Of a DNA stretch of 64,000 nt, positions 48,486-62,600 are shown piece after piece. Source of the stretch: Hippophae tibetana (lineage: Eukaryota; Streptophyta; Magnoliopsida; Rosales; Elaeagnaceae). The position numbers were made by a program, and so were the translations under genes. The stretch covers positions 57,549,627 to 57,613,626 of the forward strand of contig CM072803.1 of NCBI GenBank assembly GCA_037013495.1. The letters are read 5' to 3'. How positions within the stretch are numbered: the first letter of the stretch is position 1; every line of letters begins with the position of its first letter. The notes under the pieces were generated by a model. That model was given only the letters and a program-made list of their open reading frames with translations. It ran no database searches and was not told where the DNA came from.

Positions 48486-49879
48486 TTTCGATACACGTTA
48501 TTTTATTTTTCGATACAAAATTATTACGCGATTTTATAAAAAAATAAAATAAAAAATGTAATAATTTAGATGTATTATTTTTAGCTATAATGTTATTAAA
48601 GATATATCAATTAATAGTTAAATATAAAATAATTTTATCTTAAATGAAAAGGATGAACCTGCCATCATTTACTCTATGTATAGTTGTGCCTCCTTAATTA
48701 TTATTTACCAAAATGGTTCGGTGTTCTTTTTCTCATCAACTGCGATCAATAAAAAATTTCTTAATTCCACCAAGCATAGGGTTACCTACTTGGATCATGT
48801 GACGTTCTAAGAACAAATTATGCATAGGATTCCCAATTTCAGTGCAACTATTAAAGTATTGAGAACAAAACTCAATGGCCAATTGATAACTGTATTTTAT
48901 ATAGTTATTTTCACCTATTTTATTAATTAAAATTGCAATTTTCTTAATGTTTTTAGTTCATTTTAGTTTAATAAATTAGTATTTACTATGTTTTATATTT
49001 TTGTATGAAAATTAAATAATTTGTATCGAAAACGTACTTAATTGCAAATTTGTGGCCAAAAATATAATTTTAGATTAAAGAGTGTTTAATTGCAATTTAT
49101 AAAAGTCGAAAATATAATTTAAATTAAATTCGGGCTTGATTTTAATTATTAAAAGTTTAAAATTTTAATTTAAATTAGAAAAGGGCTAAACTATAATTAA
49201 AGAAAGTTGAAAATGTAATTTGAATTAAACTTGTGGGCCAAAATGAAATTTATTAAAGTTGATTTCTTTGCGGAGGAGAGATGATACCACGCGCCATATA
49301 CGATGCGCGAAACGTGGCGGTCCGATCATACACGCAACGGCGAGGATGCGCGCGTATCCAGCAAACCTGAGCAAAGCAAGTGGGTTGTCATTCTATCAGA
49401 CACGCAGCTCGGCGCCCGAGTGGGGCCCACCTGCCACGCAGGCCGACGTGCAGGTGGGACCCACTTATTTGACGCGTCCAGCCGCTGTACCCCACGTACG
49501 CGCGCCTCTGATCACGTGCGCTCGTCTCTGCATGCCACCGGATTTTGCTCCAATCAGAAGCTGTCACGTGTCCGCCTGAATCCTTTCCTCGAATCCAAAG
49601 CTGCCACGTGTCCCACTAAATTTTAAGCCAATCATGTTATGACACGTGTCATGTTTTGATGAGCGCGAAAGCGCAAGATCACACCCACGTGCAGCCGTTG
49701 TTCCCCTGCGGACAATCCATCGTGGCCCGTTTCCCGCAGCCAATCCGAAGTTGCCACGTGTTCGCATTCATTCCTTTCAGCGAATGAGACGCTCACACGT
49801 GGCCTGCATAATGAATTAAAAAATGCAGAATCAGCGCCCTGTCTCACGCGTGAATTTAATTAATATTTTCGATATCGAA
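48486..49879. repeat. Satellite unit U19, type C carrying a type A tract
   Basis: Between about 48660 and 49030 it reads type A (CATCATTTAC, TTAATTATTATTT, GCGATCAAT, GGGTTACC, GCATAGG, TTTTTAGTTC, GAAAACGTAC). Sequence before and after that tract matches its type B/C neighbours (ACGCGATTTTAT, then AAAATTTTAA, AAGTTGAAAATG, GAGATGATACC). Confidence 0.85.
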
Positions 49880-51273
49880 TTTCGATACACGTTATTTTAT
49901 TTTTCGATACAAAATTATTACGCGATTTTATAAAAAAATAAAATAAAAAATGTAATAATTTAGATGTATTATTTTTAGCTATAATGTTATTAAAGATATA
50001 TCAATTAATAGTTAAATATAAAATAATTTTATCTTAAATGAAAAGGATGAACCTGCCATCCTTTACTCTATGTATAGTTGTGCCTCCTTATTATTTACCA
50101 AAATGGTTCGGTGTTCTTTTTCTCATCAACTGCGATGAATAAAAAATTTCTTAATTCCACCAAGCATAGGGTCACCTTCTTGGATCATGTGACGTTCTAA
50201 GAACAAATTATGCGTAGGATTCCCAATTTTAGTGCAACTATTAAAGTATTGAGAACAAAACTCAATGGCCAATTGATAACTGTATTTTATATAGTTATTT
50301 TCACCTATTTTATTAATTAAAATTGCAATGTTCTTAATGTTTTTAATTAGTTCATTTTAGTTTAATAAATTAGTATTTAATGTGTTTTATATTTTTGTAT
50401 GAAAATTAAATAATTTGTATCGAAAGCGTACTTAATTGCAAATTTGTGGCCAAAAATATAATTTTAGATTAAAGAGTGTTAAATTGCAATTTATAAAAGT
50501 CGAAAATATAATTTAAATTAAATTCGGGCTTGATTTTAATTATTAAAAGCTTAAAATTTTAATTTAAATTAGAAAAGGGCTAAACTATAATTAAAGAAAG
50601 TTGAAAATGTAATTTGAATTAAATTTGTGGGCCAAAATGAAATTTATTAAAGTTGATTTGTTTGCGCAGGAGAGAAGATACCACGCGCCATATACGACGC
50701 GCGAAACGTGGCCGTCCGATCATACACGCAACGGCGAGGATGCGCGCGTATCCAGCAAACCTGAACAAAGCAAGTGGGTTGTCATTCTATCAGACACGCA
50801 GCTCGGCGCCCGAGTGGGGCCCACCTGCCACGCAGGCCGACGTGCAGGTGGGACCCACCTCTTTGACGCGTCCAGCCGCTGTACCCCACGTACGCGCGCC
50901 TCTGATCACGTGCGCTCGTCTCTGCATGCAACCGGATTTTGCTCCAATCAGAAGCTGTCACGTGTCCGCCTGAATCCTTTCCTCGAATCCAAAGCTGCCA
51001 CGTGTCCCACTAAATTTTAAGCCAATCATGTTATGACACGTGTCATGTTTTGATGAGCGCGAAAGCGCAAGATCACACCCACGTGCAGCCGTTGTTCCCC
51101 TGCGGACAATCCATCGTGGCCCGTTTCCCGCAGCCAATCAGAAGTTGCCACGTGTTCGCATTAATTCCTTTCAGCGAATGAGACGCTGACACGTGGCATG
51201 CATAATGAATTAAAAAATGCAGAATCAGCGCCCTGTCTCACGCGTGAATTTAATTAATATTTTCGATATCGAA
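49880..51273. repeat. Satellite unit U20, type B-like
   Basis: It has ACGACGCGCG, CCTGAACAAAG and GCATGCAACC as in type B, but TTTTAAGCC and GACACGTGTC. It shares GCATTAATTCC with U16 and U24, and GAGTGTTAAATTGC with U24. Confidence 0.85.
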
Positions 51274-54200
51274 TTTCGATACACGTTATTTTATTTTTCG
51301 ATACAAAATTATTACGCGATTTTATAAAAAAATAAAATAAAAAATGTAATAATTTAGATGCATTATTTTTAGCTATAATGTTATTAAAGATATATCAATT
51401 AATAGTTAAATATAAAATAATTTTATCTTAAATGAAAACGATGAACCTGCCATCCTTTACTCTATGTATAGTTGTGCCTCCTTATTATTTACCAAAATGG
51501 TTCGGTGTTCTTTTTCTCATCAACTGCGATGAATAAAAAATCTCTTAATTCCACCAAACATAGCGTCACCTACTTGGATCATGTGACGTTCTAAGAACAA
51601 ATTATGCGTATGATTCCCAATTTTAGTGCAACTATTAAAGTATTGAGAACAAAACTCAATGGCCAATTGATAACTGTATTTTATATAGTTATTTTCACCT
51701 ATTTTATTAATTAAAATTGCAATGTTCTTAATGTTTTTAATTAGTTTATTTTAGTTTAATAAATTAGTATTTAATGTGTTTTATATTTTTGTATGAAAAT
51801 TAAATAATTTGTATCGAAAGCGTACATAATTGCAAATTTGTGGCCAAAAATATAATTTTAGATTAAAGAGTGTTTAATTGCAATTTATAAAAGTCGAAAA
51901 TATAATTTAAATTAAATTCGGGCTTGATTTTAATTATTAAAAGTTTAAAATTTTAATTTAAATTAGAAAAGGGCTAAACTATAATTAAAGAAAGTTGAAA
52001 ATGTAATTTGAATTAAACTTGTGGGCCAAAATGAAATTTATTAAAGTTGATTTCTTTGCGGAGGAGAGATGATACCACGCGCCATATACGATGCGCGAAA
52101 CGTGGCGGTCCGATCATACACGCAACGGCGAGGATGCGCGCGTATCCAGCAAACCTGAGCAAAGCAAGTGGGTTGTCATTCTATCAGACACGCAGCTCGG
52201 CGCCCGAGTGGGGCCCACCTGCCACGCAGGCCGACGTGCAGGTGGGACCCACTTATTTGACGCGTCCAGCCGCTGTACCCCACGTACGCGCGCCTCTGAT
52301 CACGTGCGCTCGTCTCTGCATGCCACCGGATTTTGCTCCAATCAGAAGCTGTCACGTGTCCGCCTGAATCCTTTCCTCGAATCCAAAGCTGCCACGTGTC
52401 ACACTAAATTTTAAGCCAATCATGTTATGACACGTGTCATGTTTTGATGAGCGCGAAAGCGCAAGATCACACCCACGTGCAGCCGTTGTTCCCCTGCGGA
52501 CAATCCATCGTGGCCCGTTTCCCGCAGCCAATCCGAAGTTGCCACGTGTTCGCATTCATTCCTTTCAGCGAATGAGACGCTCACACGTGGCCTGCATAAT
52601 GAATTAAAAAATGCAGAATCAGCGCCCTGTCTCACGCGTGAATTTAATTAATATTTTCGATATCGAATTTCGATACACGTTATTTTATTTTTCGATACAA
52701 AATTATTACGCGATTTTATAAAAAAATAAAATAAAAAATGTAATAATTTAGATGTATTATTTTTAGCTATAATGTTATTAAAGATATATCAATTAATAGT
52801 TAAATATAAAATAATTTTATCTTAAATGAAAAGGATGAACCTGCCATCCTTTACTCTATGTATAGTTGTGCCTCCTTATTATTTACCAAAATGGTTCGGT
52901 GTTCTTTTTCTCATCAACTGCGATGAATAAAAAATTTCTTAATTCCACCAAGCATAGGGTCACCTACTTGGATCATGTGACGTTCTAAGAACAAATTATG
53001 CGTAGGATTCCCAATTTTAGTGCAACTATTAAAGTATTGAGAACAAAACTCAATGGCCAATTGATAACTGTATTTTATATAGTTATTTTCACCTATTTTA
53101 TTAATTAAAATTGCAATGTTCTTAATGTTTTTAATTAGTTCATTTTAGTTTAATAAATTAGTATTTAATGTGTTTTATATTTTTGTATGAAAATTAAATA
53201 ATTTGTATCGAAAGCGTACTTAATTGCAAATTTGTGGCCAAAAATATAATTTTAGATTAAAGAGTGTTTAATTGCAATTTATAAAGTCGAAAATATAATT
53301 TAAATTAAATTCGGGCTTGATTTTAATTATTAAAAGTTTAAAATTTTAATTTAAATTAGAAAAGGGCTAAACTATAATTAAAGAAAGTTGAAAATGTAAT
53401 TTGAATTAAACTTGTGGGCCAAAATGAAATTTATTAAATTTGATTTCTTTGCGCAGGAGAGATGATACCACGCGCCATATACGATGCGCGAAACGTGGCG
53501 GTCCGATCATACACGCAACGGCGAGGATGCGCGCGTATCCAGCAAACCTGAGCAAAGCAAGTGGGTTGTCATTCTATCAGACACGCAGCTCGGCGCCCGA
53601 GTGGGGCCCACCTGCCACGCAGGCTGACGTGCAGGTGGGACCCACTTATTTGACGCGTCCAGCCGCTGTACCCCACGTACGCGCGCCTCTGATCACGTGC
53701 GCTCGTCTCTGCATGCCACCGGATTTTGCTCCAATCAGAAGCTGTCACGTGTCCGCCTGAATCCTTTCCTCGAATCCAAAGCTGCCACGTGTCACACTAA
53801 ATTTTAAGCCAATCATGTTATGACACGTGTCATGTTTTGATGAGCGCGAAAGCGCAAGATCACACCCACGTGCAGCCGTTGTTCCCCTGCGGACAATCCA
53901 TCGTGGCCCGTTTCCCGCAGCCAATCAGAAGTTGCCACGTGTTCGCATTCATTCCTTTCAGCGAATGAGACGCTCACACGTGGCCTGCATAATGAATTAA
54001 AAAATGCAGAATCAGCGCCCTGTCTCACGCGTGAATTTAATTAATATTTTCGATATCGAATTTCGATACACGTTATTTTATTTTTCGATACAAAATTATT
54101 ACGCGATTTTATAAAAAAATAAAATAAAAAATGTAATAATTTAGATGTATTATTTTTAGCTATAATGTTATTAAAGATATATCAATTAATTGTTAAATAT

Positions 54201-55453
54201 AAAATAATTTTATCTTAAATGAAAAGGATGAACCTGCCATCCTTTACTCTATGTATAGTTGTGCCTCCTTATTATTTCCCAAAATGGTTCGGTGTTCTTT
54301 TTCTCATCAACTGCGATGAATAAAAAATTTCTTAATTCCACCAAGCATAGGGTCACCTACTTGGATCATGTGACGTTCTAAGAACAAATTATGCGTAGGA
54401 TTCCCAATTTTAGTGCAACTATTAAAGTATTGAGAACAAAACTCAATGGCCAATTGATAACTGTATTTTATATAGTTATTTTCACCTATTTTATTAATTA
54501 AAATTGCAATGTTCTTAATGTTTTTAATTAGTTTATTTTAGTTTAATAAATTAGTATTTAATGTGTTTTATATTTTTGTATGAAAATTAAATAATTTGTA
54601 TCGAAAGCGTACTTAATTGCAAATTTGTGGCCAAAAATATAATTTTAGATTAAAGAGTGTTTAATTGCAATTTATAAAGTCGAAAATATAATTTAAATTA
54701 AATTCGGGCTTGATTTTAATTATTAAAAGTTTAAAATTTTAATTTAAATTAGAAAAGGGCTAAACTATAATTAAAGAAAGTTGAAAATGTAATTTGAATT
54801 AAACTTGTGGGCCAAAATGAAATTTATTAAATTTGATTTTTTTGCGCAGGAGAGATGATACCACGCGCCATATACGATGCGCGAAACGTGGCGGTCCGAT
54901 CATACACGCAACGGCGAGGATGCGCGCGTATCCAGCAAACCTGAGCAAAGCAAGTGGGTTGTCATTCTATCAGACACGCAGCTCGGCGCCCGACTGGGGC
55001 CCACCTGCCACGCAGGCCGACGTGCAGGTGGGACCCACTTCTTTGACGCGTCCAGCCGCTGTACCCCACGTACGCGCGCCTCTGATCACGTGCGCTCGTC
55101 TCTGCATGCCACCGGATTTTGCTCCAATCAGAAGCTGTCACGTGTCCGCCTGAATCCTTTCCTCGAATCCAAAGCTGCCACGTGTCACACTAAATTTTAA
55201 GCCAATCATGTTATGACACGTGTCATGTTTTGATGAGCGCGAAAGCGCAAGATCACACCCACGTGCAGCCGTTGTTCCCCTGCGGACAATCCATCGTGGC
55301 CCGTTTCCCGCAGCCAATCCGAAGTTGCCACGTGTTCGCATTCATTCCTTTCAGCGAATGAGACGCTGACACGTGGCATGCATAATGAATTAAAAAATGC
55401 AGAATCAGCGCCCTGTCTCACGCGTGAATTTAATTAATATTTTCGATATCGAA
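51274..55453. repeat. Satellite units U21-U23, type C
   Basis: All carry GGAGAGATGATACC. U21 repeats U17's TGCGTATGATTCCC and GCGGAGGAG. U22 and U23 share ATAAAGTCG and TTAAATTTGATTT. U22 has CACTTATTTGAC with GCTCACACGTGGCC. U23 has CACTTCTTTGAC with GCTGACACGTGGCA, as U18 does. Confidence 0.86.
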
Positions 55454-56847
55454 TTTCGATACACGTTATTTTATTTTTCGATACAAAATTATTACGCGAT
55501 TTTATAAAAAAATAAAATAAAAAATGTAATAATTTAGATGTATTATTTTTAGCTATAATGTTATTAAAGATATATCAATTAATAGTTAAATATAAAATAA
55601 TTTTATCTTAAATGAAAAGGATGAACCTGCCATCCTTTACTCTATGTATAGTTGTGCCTCCTTATTATTTACCAAAATGGTTCGGTGTTCTTTTTCTCAT
55701 CAACTGCGATGAATAAAAAATTTCTTAATTCCAGCAAGCATAGGGTCACCTACTTGGATCATGTGACGTTCTAAGAACAAATTATGCGTAGGATTCCCAA
55801 TTTTAGTGCAACTATTAAAGTATTGAGAACAAAACTCAATGGCCAATTGATAACTGTATTTTATATAGTTATTTTCACCTATTTTATTAATTAAAATTGC
55901 AATGTTCTTAATGTTTTTAATTAGTTCATTTTAGTTTAATAAATTAGTATTTAATGTGTTTTATATTTTTGTATGAAAATTAAATAATTTGTATCGAAAG
56001 CGTACTTAATTGCAAATTTGTGGCCAAAAATATAATTTTAGATTAAAGAGTGTTAAATTGCAATTTATAAAAGTCGAAAATATAATTTAAATTAAATTCG
56101 GGCTTGATTTTAATTATTAAAAGCTTAAAATTTTAATTTAAATTAGAAAAGGGCTAAACTATAATTAAAGAAAGTTGAAAATGTAATTTGAATTAAATTT
56201 GTGGGCCAAAATGAAATTTATTAAAGTTGATTTGTTTGCGCAGGAGAGAAGATACCACGCGCCATATACGACGCGCGAAACGTGGCCGTCCGATCATACA
56301 CGCAACGGCGAGGATGCGCGCGTATCCAGCAAACCTGAACAAAGCAAGTGGGTTCTCATTCTATCAGACACGCAGCTCGGCGCCCGAGTGGGGCCCACCT
56401 GCCACGCAGGCCGACGTGCAGGTGGGACCCACCTCTTTGACGCGTCCAGCCGCTGTACCCCACGTACGCGCGCCTCTGATCACGTGCGCTCGTCTCTGCA
56501 TGCAACCGGATTTTGCTCCAATCAGAAGCTGTCACGTGTCCGCCTGAATCCTTTCCTCGAATCCAAAGCTGCCACGTGTCCCACTAAATTTTAAGCCAAT
56601 CATGTTATGACACGTGTCATGTTTTGATGAGCGCGAAAGCGCAAGATCACACCCACGTGCAGCCATTGTTCCCCTGCGGACAATCCATCGTGGCCCGTTT
56701 CCCGCAGCCAATCAGAAGTTGCCACGTGTTCGCATTAATTCCTTTCAGCGAATGAGACGCTGACACGTGGCATGCATAATGAATTAAAAAATGCAGAATC
56801 AGCGCCCTGTCTCACGCGTGAATTTAATTAATATTTTCGATATCGAA
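55454..56847. repeat. Satellite unit U24, type B-like
   Basis: A close match to U20 (GAGTGTTAAATTGC, AAGCTTAAAATTTTAA, GCATTAATTCC), with GTTCTCATTC instead of U20's GTTGTCATTC, and CAGCCATTG as in U16. Confidence 0.86.
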
Positions 56848-59636
56848 TTTCGATACACGTTATTTTATTTTTCGATACAAAATTATTACGCGATTTTATA
56901 AAAAAATAAAATAAAAAATGTAATAATTTAGATGTATTATTTTTAGCTATAATGTTATTAAAGATATATCAATTAATAGTTAAATATAAAATAATTTTAT
57001 CTTAAATGAAAAGGATGAACCTGCCATCCTTTACTCTATGTATAGTTGTGCCTCCTTATTATTTACCAAAATGGTTCGGTGTTCTTTTTCTCATCAACTG
57101 CGATGAATAAAAAATTTCTTAATTCCACCAAACATAGCGTCACCTACTTGGATCATGTGACGTTCTAAGAACAAATTATGCGTATGATTCCCAATTTTAG
57201 TGCAACTATTAAAGTATTGAGAACAAAACTCAATGGCCAATTGATAACTGTATTTTATATAGTTATTTTTACCTATTTTATTAATTTAAATTCCAATGTT
57301 CTTAATGTTTTTAATTAGTTCATTTTAGTTTAATAAATTAGTATTTAATGTGTTTTATATTTTTGTATGAAAATTAAATAATTTGTATCGAAAGCGTACT
57401 TAATTGCAAATTTGTGGCCAAAAATATAATTTTAGATTAAAGAGTGTTTAATTGCAATTTATAAAAGTCGAAAATATAATTTAAATTAAATTCGGGCTTG
57501 ATTTTAATTATTAAAAGCTTAAAATTTTAATTTAAATTAGAAAAGGGCTAAACTATAATTAAAGAAAGTTGAAAATGTAATTTGAATTAAATTTGTGGGC
57601 CAAAATGAAATTTATTAAAGTTGATTTGTTTGCGCAGGAGAGAAGATACCACGCGCCATATACGACGCGCGAAACGTGGCTGTCCGATCATACACGCAAC
57701 GGCGAGGATGCGCGCGTATCCAGCAAACCTGAACAAAGCAAGTGGGTTCTCATTCTATCAGACACGCAGCTCGGCGCCCGAGTGGGGCCCACCTGCCACG
57801 CAGGCCGACGTGCAGGTGGGACCCACTTCTTTGACGCGTCCAGCCGCTGTACCCCACGTACGCGCGCCTCTGATCACGTGCGCTCGTCTCTGCATGCCAC
57901 CGGATTTTGCTCCAATCAGAAGCTGTCACGTGTCCGCCTGAATCCTTTCCTCGAATCCAAAGCTGCCACGTGTCACACTAAATTTTAAGCCAATCATGTT
58001 ATGACACGTGTCATGTTTTGATGAGCGCGAAAGCGCAAGATCACACCCACGTGCAGCCGTTGTTCCCCTGCGGACAATCCATCGTGGCCCGTTTCCCGCA
58101 GCCAATCAGAAGTTGCCACGTGTTCGCATTAATTCCTTTCAGCGAATCAAACGCTGACACGTGGCATGCATAATGAATTAAAAAATGCAGAATCAGCGCC
58201 CTGTCTCACGCGTGAATTTAATTAATATTTTCGATATCGAATTTCGATACACGTTATTTTATTTTTCGATACAAAATTATTACGCGAATTTTATAAAAAA
58301 ATAAAATAAAAAATGTAATAATTTAGATGTATTATTTTTAGCTATAATGTTATTAAAGATATATCAATTAATAGTTAAATATAAAATAATTTTATCTTAA
58401 ATGAAAAGGATGAAACTGCCATCATTTACTCTATGTATAGTTGTGCCTCCTTATTATTTACCAAAATGGTTCGGTGTTCTTTTTCTCATCAACTGCGATG
58501 AATAAAAAATTTCTTATTTCCACCAAGCATAGGGTTACCTACTTGGATCATGTGACGTTCTAAGAACAAATTATGCGTAGGATTCCCAATTTTAGTGCAA
58601 CTATTAAAGTATTGAGAACAAAACTCAATGGCCAATTGATAACTGTATTTTATATAGTTATTTTCACCTATTTTATTAATTAAAATTGCAATGTTCTTAA
58701 TGTTTTTAATTAGTTCATTTTAGTTTAATAAATTAGTATTTAATGTGTTTTATATTTTTGTATGAAAATTAAATAATTTGTATCGAAAGCGTACTTAATT
58801 GCAAATTTGTGGCCAAAAATATAATTTTAGATTAAAGAGTGTTTAATTGCAATTTATAAAAGTCGAAAATATAATTTATATTAAATTCGGGCTTGATTTT
58901 AATTATTAAAAGTTTAAAATTTTAATTTAAATTAGAAAAGGGCTAAACTATAATTAAAGAAAGTCGAAAATGTAATTTGAATTAAATTTGTGGGCCAAAA
59001 TGAAATTTATTAAAGTTGATTTGTTTGCGCAGGAGAGAAGATACCACGCGCCATATACGACGCGCGAAACGTGGCCGTCCGATCATACACGCAACGGCGA
59101 GGATGCGCGCGTATCCAGCAAACCTAAACAAAGCAAGTGGGTTCTCATTCTATCAGACACGCAGCTCGGCGCCCGAGTGGGGCCCACCTGCCACGCAGGC
59201 CGACGTGCAGGTGGGACCCACTTCTTTGACGCGTCCAGCCGCTGTACCCCACGTACGCGCGCCTCTGATCACGTGCGCTCGTCTCTGCATGCCACCGGAT
59301 TTTGCTCCAATCAGAAGCTGTCACGTGTCCGCCTGAATCCTTTCCTCGAATCCAAAGCTGCCACGTGTCACACTAAATTTTAAGCCAATCATGTTATGAC
59401 ACGTGTCATGTTTTGATGAGCGCGAAAGCGCAAGATCACACCCACGTGCAGCCGTTGTTCCCCTGCGGACAATCCATCGTGGCCCGTTTCCCGCAGCCAA
59501 TTAGAAGTTGCCACGTGTTCGCATTAATTCCTTTCAGCGAATCAAACGCTGACACGTGGCATGCATAATGAATTAAAAAATGCAGAATCAGCGCCCTGTC
59601 TCACGCGTGAATTTAATTAATATTTTCGATATCGAA
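56848..59636. repeat. Satellite units U25-U26
   Basis: U25 has the TGCGTATGATTCCC AT half of U17 and U21, with a GC half of mixed marks (ACGACGCGCG, CACTTCTTTGAC, GCATGCCACC, GAATCAAACGC). U26 shares that GC half but has a distinct AT half (GAAACTGCC, TCTTATTTCC, AATTTATATTAAATT, AAGTCGAAAATG) and the longer ACGCGAATTTTAT. Confidence 0.85.
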
Positions 59637-62600
59637 TTTCGATACACGTTATTTTATTTTTCGATACAAAATTATTACGCGAATTTTATAAAAAAATAAA
59701 ATAAAAAATGTAATAATTTAGATGTATTATTTTTAGCTATAATGTTATTAAAGATATATCAATTAATAGTTAAATATAAAATAATTTTATCTTAAATGAA
59801 AAGGATGAAACTGCCATCATTTACTCTATGTATAGTTGTGCCTCCTTATTATTTACCAAAATGGTTCGGTGTTCTTTTTCTCATCAACTGCGATGAATAA
59901 AAAATTTCTTATTTCCACCAAGCATAGGGTTACCTACTTGGATCATGTGACGTTCTAAGAACAAATTATGCGTAGGATTCCCAATTTTAGTGCAACTATT
60001 AAAGTATTGAGAACAAAACTCAATGGCCAATTGATAACTGTATTTTATATAGTTATTTTCACCTATTTTATTAATTAAAATTGCAATGTTCTTAATGTTT
60101 TTAATTAGTTCATTTTAGTTTAATAAATTAGTATTTAATGTGTTTTATATTTTTGTATGAAAATTAAATAATTTGTATCGAAAGCGTACTTAATTGCAAA
60201 TTTGTGGCCAAAAATATAATTTTAGATTAAAGAGTGTTTAATTGCAATTTATAAAAGTCGAAAATATAATTTATATTAAATTCGGGCTTGATTTTAATTA
60301 TTAAAAGTTTAAAATTTTAATTTAAATTAGAAAAGGGCTAAACTATAATTAAAGAAAGTCGAAAATGTAATTTGAATTAAATTTGTGGGCCAAAATGAAA
60401 TTTATTAAAGTTGATTTGTTTGCGCAGGAGAGAAGATACCACGCGCCATATACGACACGCGAAACGTGGCCGTCCGATCATACACGCAACGGCGAGGATG
60501 CGCGCGTATCCAGCAAACCTGACCAAAGCAAGTGGGTTCTGATTCTATCAGACACGCAGCTCGGCGCCGAGTGGGGCCCACCTGCCACGCAGGCCGACGT
60601 GCAGGTGGGACCCACCTCTTTGACGCGTCCAGCTGCTGTACCCCACGTACGCGCGCCTCTGATCACGTGTGCTGGTCTCTGCATGCAACCGGATTTTGCT
60701 CCAATCAGAAGCTGTCACGTGTCCGCCTGAATCCTTTCCTCGAATCCAAAGCTGCCACGTGTCCCACTAAATTTTAAGCCAATCATGTTATGACACGTGT
60801 CATGTTTTGATGAGCGCGAAAGCGCAAGATCACACCCACGTGCAGCCGTTGTTCCCCTGCGGACAATCCATCGTGGCCCGTTTCCCGCAGCCAATCAGAA
60901 GTTGCCACGTGTTCGCATTCATTCCTTTCAGCGAATGAGACGCTGACACGTGGCTTGCATAATGAATTAAAAAATGCAAAATCAGCGCCCTGTCTCACTC
61001 GTGAATTTAATTAATATTTTCGATATCGAATTTCGATACACGTTATTTTATTTTTCGATACAAAATTATTACGCGATTTTATAAAAAAATAAAATAAAAA
61101 ATGTAATAATTTAGATGTATTATTTTTAGCTATAATGTTATTAAAGATATATCAATTAATAGTTAAATATAAAATAATTTTATCTTAAATGAAAAGGATG
61201 AACCTGCCATCCTTTACTCTATGTATAGTTGTGCCTCCTTATTATTTACCAAAATGGTTCGGTGTTCTTTTTCTCATCAACTGCGATGAATAAAAAATTT
61301 CTTAATTCCACCAAGCATAGGGTCACCTACTTGGATCATGTGACGTTCTAAGAACAAATTATGCGTAGGATTCCCAATTTTAGTGCAACTATTAAAGTAT
61401 TGAGAACAAAACTCAATGGCCAATTGATAACTGTATTTTATATAGTTATTTTCACCTATTTTATTAATTAAAATTGCAATGTTCTTAATGTTTTTAATTA
61501 GTTCATTTTAGTTTAATAAATTAGTATTTAATGTGTTTTATATTTTTGTATGAAAATTAAATAATTTGTATCGAAAGCGTACTTAATTGCAAATTTGTGG
61601 CCAAAAATATAATTTTAGATTAAAGAGTGTTAAATTGCAATTCATAAAAGTCAAAAATATAATTTAAATTAAATTCGGGCTTGATTTTAATTATTAAAAG
61701 CTTAAAATTTTAATTTAAATTAGAAAAGTGCTAAACTATAATTAAAGAAAGTTGAAAATGTAATTTGAATTAAACTTGTGGGCCAAAATGAAATTTATTA
61801 AAGTTGATTTCTTTGCGCAGGAGAGAAGATACCACGCGCCATATACGACGCGCGAAACGTGGCCGTCCGATCATACACGCAACGGCGAGGATGCGCGCGT
61901 ATCCAGCAAACCTGACCAAAGCAAGTGGGTTCTCATTCTATCAGACACGCAGCTCGGTGCCCGAGTGGGGCCCACCTGCCACGCAGGCCGACGTGCAGGT
62001 GGGACCCACCTCTTTGATGCGTCCAGCCGCTGTACCCCACGTACGCGCGCCTCTGATCACGTGTGCTGGTCTCTGCATGCAACCGGATTTTGCTCCAATC
62101 AGAAGCTGTCACGTGTCCGCCTGAATCCTTTCCTCGAATCCAAAGCTGCCACGTGTCCCACTAAATTTTAAGCCAATCATGTTATGACACGTGTCATGTT
62201 TTGATGAGCGCGAAAGCGGAAGATCACACCCACGTGCAGCCGTTGTTCCCCTGCGGACAATCCATCGTGGCCCGTTTCTCGCAGCCAATCAGAAGTTGCC
62301 ACGTGTTCGCATTCATTCCTTTCAGCGAATGAGACGCTGACACGTGGCCTGCATAATGAATTAAAAAATGCAGAATCAGCGCCCTGTCTCACGCGTGAAT
62401 TTAATTAATATTTTCGATATCGAATTTCGATACACGTTATTTTATTTTTCGATACAAAATTATTACGCGATTTTATAAAAAAATAAAATAAAAAATGTAA
62501 TAATTTAGATGTATTATTTTTAGCTATAATGTTATTAAAGATATATCAATTAATAGTTAAATATAAAATAATTTTATCTTAAATGAAAAGGATGAACCTG

